Assembly (NCBI RefSeq): GCF_007752535.1
Contig: NZ_CP036426.1
Location: forward strand, 2,356,001 to 2,420,000
Length of the DNA: 64,000 bases
Source: Tautonia plasticadhaerens
GTDB taxonomy: Bacteria; Planctomycetota; Planctomycetia; Isosphaerales; Isosphaeraceae
Reading direction: 5' to 3'
Shown one piece after another: positions 61,345 to 64,000 of the stretch. Position numbers and translations under genes: made by a program. The notes below the pieces were generated by a model. It was not told the DNA's origin. It saw only the letters and a program-made list of their open reading frames with translations, and made no database searches. Numbering within the stretch: position 1 is the first letter of the stretch; each line of letters starts with the position of its first letter.

Positions 61345-61548
61345 TCAGCATCGCCTGGGGGGCGGCTCGTCGAAGCCGACGTCGCGGGCGTACTTGGCCA
61401 GGGCCTGGTCGATCACCGTCGCGCCGGTGGTGCGGCAGTGGTCGGAGAGGCGGCGCAGCCAGTCGCGCCACTCCCTCGTGCCCCGCAAGCTGATGGCGTT
61501 CTCCGTCGCGGAGCCCGCCCGACCGCCTTCGGTCTCAGACCTCGCCAT
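61345..61548 (-). CDS. Ribbon-helix-helix-like small protein (67 aa)
   Basis: ATG 61548. RGTREWRDWLRRLSDHCRTT then GATVIDQALAKYARDVGF resembles RHH-type DNA-binding proteins of plasmids. It is divergent from the winged-helix gene at 61719, suggesting control of replication genes. Confidence 0.55.
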   Translation of the reverse strand: MARSETEGGRAGSATENAISLRGTREWRDWLRRLSDHCRTTGATVIDQALAKYARDVGFDEPPPRRC

Positions 61549-61718
61549 GGGTCCTAACCCCCCGGCCCCGACGCCGGGGCCAAACCCATTGTGACATGAT
61601 AAGGACCATGCGCCTAGTCCCCGCATAGGCCGACGTTTGACCACCAGGCCCATGCGGGGTACGGTGCATCCGGACACCGGCAATTGCGCCCGGCCCATCA
61701 TCGCGCGTAACCGAGGCC
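61549..61718. promoter_or_regulatory. Divergent promoter region with sigma-70-like promoter
   Basis: TTGACC (61637-61642), a 17-nt spacer and TACGGT (61660-61665) form a good rightward promoter for the gene at 61719. A GGCCCCG/CGGGGCC hairpin lies at about 61564-61581, close to the leftward start at 61548. Confidence 0.55.
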
Positions 61719-62267
61719 ATGACGATGAATCATGATGAGGCGTTCCGGGCCGGGACGCCCACCTTCGCCGACCCCGTCCCCGGCTGCAATGGCGGGCTGG
61801 AGCTGGTCGCCCGGGACCGGCCCGTGCTGGCCGGCGGCGGCTGGGCCTCGGCCCGGCAGGAAGTCTATCGCTGCCGGTCCTGCGGCTGCCGCCTCGGCCT
61901 GCTCGACGGCCGGGTCGCCTGGGTCGAGCGCCGCCTGCCGGCCGCGGCCCCCGACGAAAACGGGAAGCACTCCGGCCCGACGGCGACGCGGAGCACCGGC
62001 CGGGCCGGCCCGGGCTCCCCTTCCATCCCCAAGGTCCTGGAGGCGATCCGCCGGCTGGCCGGCGCCGACGGCGCCTGCACCGCCGGCAACGTCGAGATCG
62101 AGCGGGAGGCCGGCATCACCCGCCGCACCGCCCAGTACGCCCTGGCCCACCTGGCGCGCTCCGGTGCGATCCGGATCGAGGGCGGCACGCGGGCCCTCGA
62201 CGGCCGGCGGATCATCCCCACCGACCCGGGCGGCGACGGCCCGACGCCCGGCCCCGGCACAAGTTAG
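61719..62267 (+). CDS. Winged-helix protein with Cys knuckle (182 aa)
   Basis: The N-terminus has VYRCRSCGCRLGLLDGRVAW, a CxxCxC zinc ribbon. The C-terminal half is a winged helix: IPKVLEAIRRLAGADGACTA, GITRRTAQYALAHLARSGAI then RIEGGTRALDG (wing). Such ribbon-wHTH proteins often act in phage or plasmid replication or transcription. Start ATG 61719 or 61725. It begins a rightward replication-region operon. Confidence 0.65.
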   Translation: MTMNHDEAFRAGTPTFADPVPGCNGGLELVARDRPVLAGGGWASARQEVYRCRSCGCRLGLLDGRVAWVERRLPAAAPDENGKHSGPTATRSTGRAGPGSPSIPKVLEAIRRLAGADGACTAGNVEIEREAGITRRTAQYALAHLARSGAIRIEGGTRALDGRRIIPTDPGGDGPTPGPGTS

Positions 62268-62352
62268 GCGGGCCGACTTAGGCGGGCCTCGAGTTGCGCC
62301 CTTGAGCGCAGCGGCGTGGCGGGGTAAAGTTGCCCGTTGCCGGCCCTGCGCG

Positions 62353-62453
62353 GATGCATCGCGTGGCCGGTATCGCCCGAGGGCGGGGTCGTCAGCCCCG
62401 CCCGACTGGCATCCTTGTGATCCGGCCGGGTGGTCCGGCCGGTGCGATGCGTC
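62353..62453 (+). ncRNA. Candidate branched structured RNA
   Basis: A long-range stem is possible between GATGCATCGC (62353-62362) and GCGATGCGTC (62444-62453): nine Watson-Crick pairs and one G-U. Inside are a perfect 8-bp hairpin GGGCGGGG/CCCCGCCC with loop TCGTCAG (62381-62403) and a perfect 8-bp hairpin CCGGCCGG/CCGGCCGG with loop GTGGT (62422-62442). A second TCGTCA loop follows outside. The whole could be a three-way-junction RNA or a leader. In high-GC DNA chance pairing is easy, so this is only a candidate. Confidence 0.4.
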
Positions 62454-62559
62454 GGGGTCGTCAATCCCGCCGCGTCCGTCGATCCGCCTTGGTAGTTCCG
62501 GCCGGCCGCCCTTCTCAGCCAAAGAGCACGGGTGGTGGCCGACGCACGGGAGTGATCGA

Positions 62560-63159
62560 GTGTCCGCCTCAACCCGATCCGCCTCCGGGGCCCTCGGCCC
62601 CGACGTTCGCCGTCCGTACGACGCTGGACATCTTACCACCCCTCGACCCGCGATCAAGCGGAAAAGTCCGCCCGGCCATCCCGACCTGGGGCCCGACGAG
62701 CGGCTCGGCCCGCTGTTCGAAGAACCCGCCCCGGCCCCCCGCCCGATGGCCCGCCCGTCGCAGCACCCCGACCTCGGCCCGGCGCTGGCCGCCTCGGCCC
62801 TGGCCGACGTGCTGGGCGACGCCATGGCCCGGCACCTCCGCCGCTTCGACTCCGTCTTCCGCCTCGACGTCCAGGGGGCCGCCTGCACCGTCCACCTGGT
62901 CGTCGGCTCCGACCCCAACCGGGCCCCCTCGCCGACGGTCCTGGCCTGGGAGGTCGACGAGCCCCGGCCCGACGGCCTGTCCCAGACCTTCGTCGTTTCC
63001 GCCCGCCCCGGCCTCTGCCCCCGGTGCTCCTGCGCCGAGTACGAGCGGGACTGGGACTGCCGGCACATCCGGGCCTTGCAGGACCTCGGCATCCTCGGCA
63101 GCCCCGTCGACGCCGAGACAGGTCCCGCCTCCCCCTGCGACGAGTGGGGGGGCGTGTAG
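62560..63159 (+). CDS. SWIM zinc-finger protein (199 aa, GTG start)
   Basis: The C-terminus holds a SWIM motif (CxCxnCxH): CSCAEYERDWDCRHIRALQD. A preceding domain (DVQGAACTVHLVVGSDPNRA, VLAWEVDEPRPDGL) is beta-rich. GTG 62560 is preceded by GGGAG; an internal ATG at 62746 (MARPSQHPDLGP) is an alternative. SWIM fingers bind DNA or protein; probable replication or recombination accessory. Confidence 0.65.
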   Translation: MSASTRSASGALGPDVRRPYDAGHLTTPRPAIKRKSPPGHPDLGPDERLGPLFEEPAPAPRPMARPSQHPDLGPALAASALADVLGDAMARHLRRFDSVFRLDVQGAACTVHLVVGSDPNRAPSPTVLAWEVDEPRPDGLSQTFVVSARPGLCPRCSCAEYERDWDCRHIRALQDLGILGSPVDAETGPASPCDEWGGV

Positions 63160-63161
63160 TC

Positions 63162-64000
63162 ATGACATGCCTCAGACCGCTCCCGGTCCCAGGCCCCGAC
63201 CCCGAGGGTCCCGACCTCCGATCGTTGCCCGGCGGGCCCGACTCGCCGTTCCTGACCTGGGACATGGTCCGCGACGACCCCAGGATCAAGGACGCCCTGC
63301 AAACCCTCGTCGAGAAGCTCAACAGCGAGACCTACTCGGGGAGCGTCGACTGCTGGCCGAGCAACCAGCGGCTCGCGGAGAAGATCCGACGGCACCCGAA
63401 GTACGTCGGCTCGCTGCTGCTCCGCCTGGAGCAGTGGGGCTACATCACCCGGATCGTCAAGGACTGCGACGACGACGACGCGAGGTTCGAGGAGCTGGTC
63501 CGCCGCGGCTACCGGCCGGGCTGGAAGGCCAAGGGCCGGATCCGCCCCCCACGGGTGATCATCCTCAACTGGAGGTTCCCGATGCACCCCTCCCGGGAAC
63601 AACACGAGGCTACCCCCCAATCCGGGCCGGGGGGTCCGCGCCCACAGGGAGGGGGGGTCCATACCGGCGCGGAGGGGGGGTCCGCGCCGGCGCGGGGGGG
63701 GGTCCGCGCCCACAGGGAGGGGGGGTCCATACCGGCGCGGAGGGGGGGTCCGCGCCGGCGCGGACCCGATCTTAAGAGATCCGATCTCTTAAAGGACGAA
63801 GTTGAAACTCACCATGGGGGAGGTGGTGACGTTTCACCGATCGATCGGGGGACGGGGGAACCCACCGATCCGGGCAGACCCCCCGGCGTCGAGTCCCGCT
63901 GCCTCGACGCCCTGGCCGTCGCCGACGGCGACCCCTCCGGCCCGAGGGGGCCGCTGGCGGTCCGGGCGGTCCGTGGCGCCGTGGCGGCACTGGCGGGGCC
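63162..64000 (+). CDS. Replication initiator-like winged-helix protein, partial
   Basis: The open frame runs to the window edge (about 279 codons). The N-terminal domain is a winged helix: ALQTLVEKLNSETYSGSVDC, PSNQRLAEKIRRHPKYVGSL, LLRLEQWGYITRIVKDCDDD, and GYRPGWKAKGRIRPPRVIIL, as in phage replisome organisers (lambda O-like). A Gly/Arg-rich segment follows, encoded by DNA repeats (63629-63764). The C-terminus continues beyond the window. The position of the iterons in the gene supports an initiator role. Confidence 0.65.
   Translation, partial: MTCLRPLPVPGPDPEGPDLRSLPGGPDSPFLTWDMVRDDPRIKDALQTLVEKLNSETYSGSVDCWPSNQRLAEKIRRHPKYVGSLLLRLEQWGYITRIVKDCDDDDARFEELVRRGYRPGWKAKGRIRPPRVIILNWRFPMHPSREQHEATPQSGPGGPRPQGGGVHTGAEGGSAPARGGVRAHREGGSIPARRGGPRRRGPDLKRSDLLKDEVETHHGGGGDVSPIDRGTGEPTDPGRPPGVESRCLDALAVADGDPSGPRGPLAVRAVRGAVAALAG
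63629..63764. repeat. Six 23-bp iterons (origin candidate)
   Basis: Six units each contain a run of six to eight G followed by TCC and a GC-rich tail ending GG or GGA. Units start at 63629, 63651, 63674, 63696, 63719 and 63742. They form two nearly identical triplets about 67-68 bp apart. Since that is not a multiple of three, the repeats are conserved as DNA rather than as protein. Confidence 0.8.
63772..63792. repeat. AT-rich inverted repeat next to the iterons
   Basis: TTAAGAGATC and GATCTCTTAA form a perfect 10-bp palindrome with one central base, eight bases after the last iteron. It opens an AT-rich stretch (to about 63815) in otherwise extremely GC-rich DNA, a candidate unwinding element. 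Confidence 0.75.

Overview
The window is very GC-rich DNA (strong G/C third-position bias throughout) from a planctomycete, most likely of the Isosphaeraceae/Tautonia type. Evidence: a DUF1559 pseudopilin-like protein with the planctomycete GFTLIELLVVIAIIGVL start, a Ser/Thr kinase fused to a formylglycine-generating-enzyme-like domain, a giant WD40 protein with a caspase-like C-terminus, and a kinase-TPR relic. This assignment is inferred from gene content; there is no rRNA in the window.

Host part, 1 to about 28,157. On the left are a class V aminotransferase (cut by the window edge), a small lipoprotein with a DUF1559 protein, the kinase/FGE fusion divergent from the WD40/pseudo-caspase protein, an outer-membrane barrel-like protein, and a junction of two broken genes (a beta-rich surface protein fragment and a kinase-TPR pseudogene with a frameshift and an in-frame TAG). 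Then come an oxalate/formate-type MFS transporter with its small subunit, a tripartite efflux operon (long TolC-like lipoprotein, HlyD-like adaptor, MacB-like permease without an ATPase), an ethanolamine ammonia-lyase in which EutB and EutC are fused and carry a twin-arginine-like N-terminus, an IS256-type transposase remnant, and an RRM protein starting with TTG.

Phage part, about 28,157 to the right edge. The 3' half of a tRNA-Thr(CGT) at 28,157-28,198, on the minus strand beside a tyrosine integrase, marks the left attachment site of a prophage whose right end is outside the window. A short early operon runs rightward (29.8-31.5 kb). The late operon runs leftward from 54.6 to 31.6 kb: DNA-binding protein, sigma factor, lysis-region proteins, a CsrA-like protein, an Acb2/Tad1-like protein, HNH, small and large terminase, portal, protease, HK97 capsid, connectors, a giant LamG/tail-terminator fusion, tail tube, lambda-type G/GT chaperones with a GGGAAAC slippery site, tape measure and tail-tip proteins. 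It is a siphovirus with HK97/lambda-type architecture.

The control and replication end (54.6-64 kb) holds a serine recombinase with an XRE regulator, a PIN / ImmA-type peptidase pair behind an operator-like palindrome, accessory genes (membrane protein, thermonuclease-like protein, one pseudogene), a winged-helix protein, a possible branched structured RNA, a SWIM-finger protein, and a replication-initiator-like gene. Inside that gene lie six 23-bp iterons followed by an AT-rich inverted repeat, the layout of the lambda origin.

Most informative points: the LamG/DUF3168 fusion beside an unfused paralogue, the embedded iteron origin, the G/GT frameshift site, the phage CsrA-like protein, the fused and apparently exported EutBC, and the tRNA-Thr attachment half-site. 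Functions come from reading motifs and gene order only; no database search was run.
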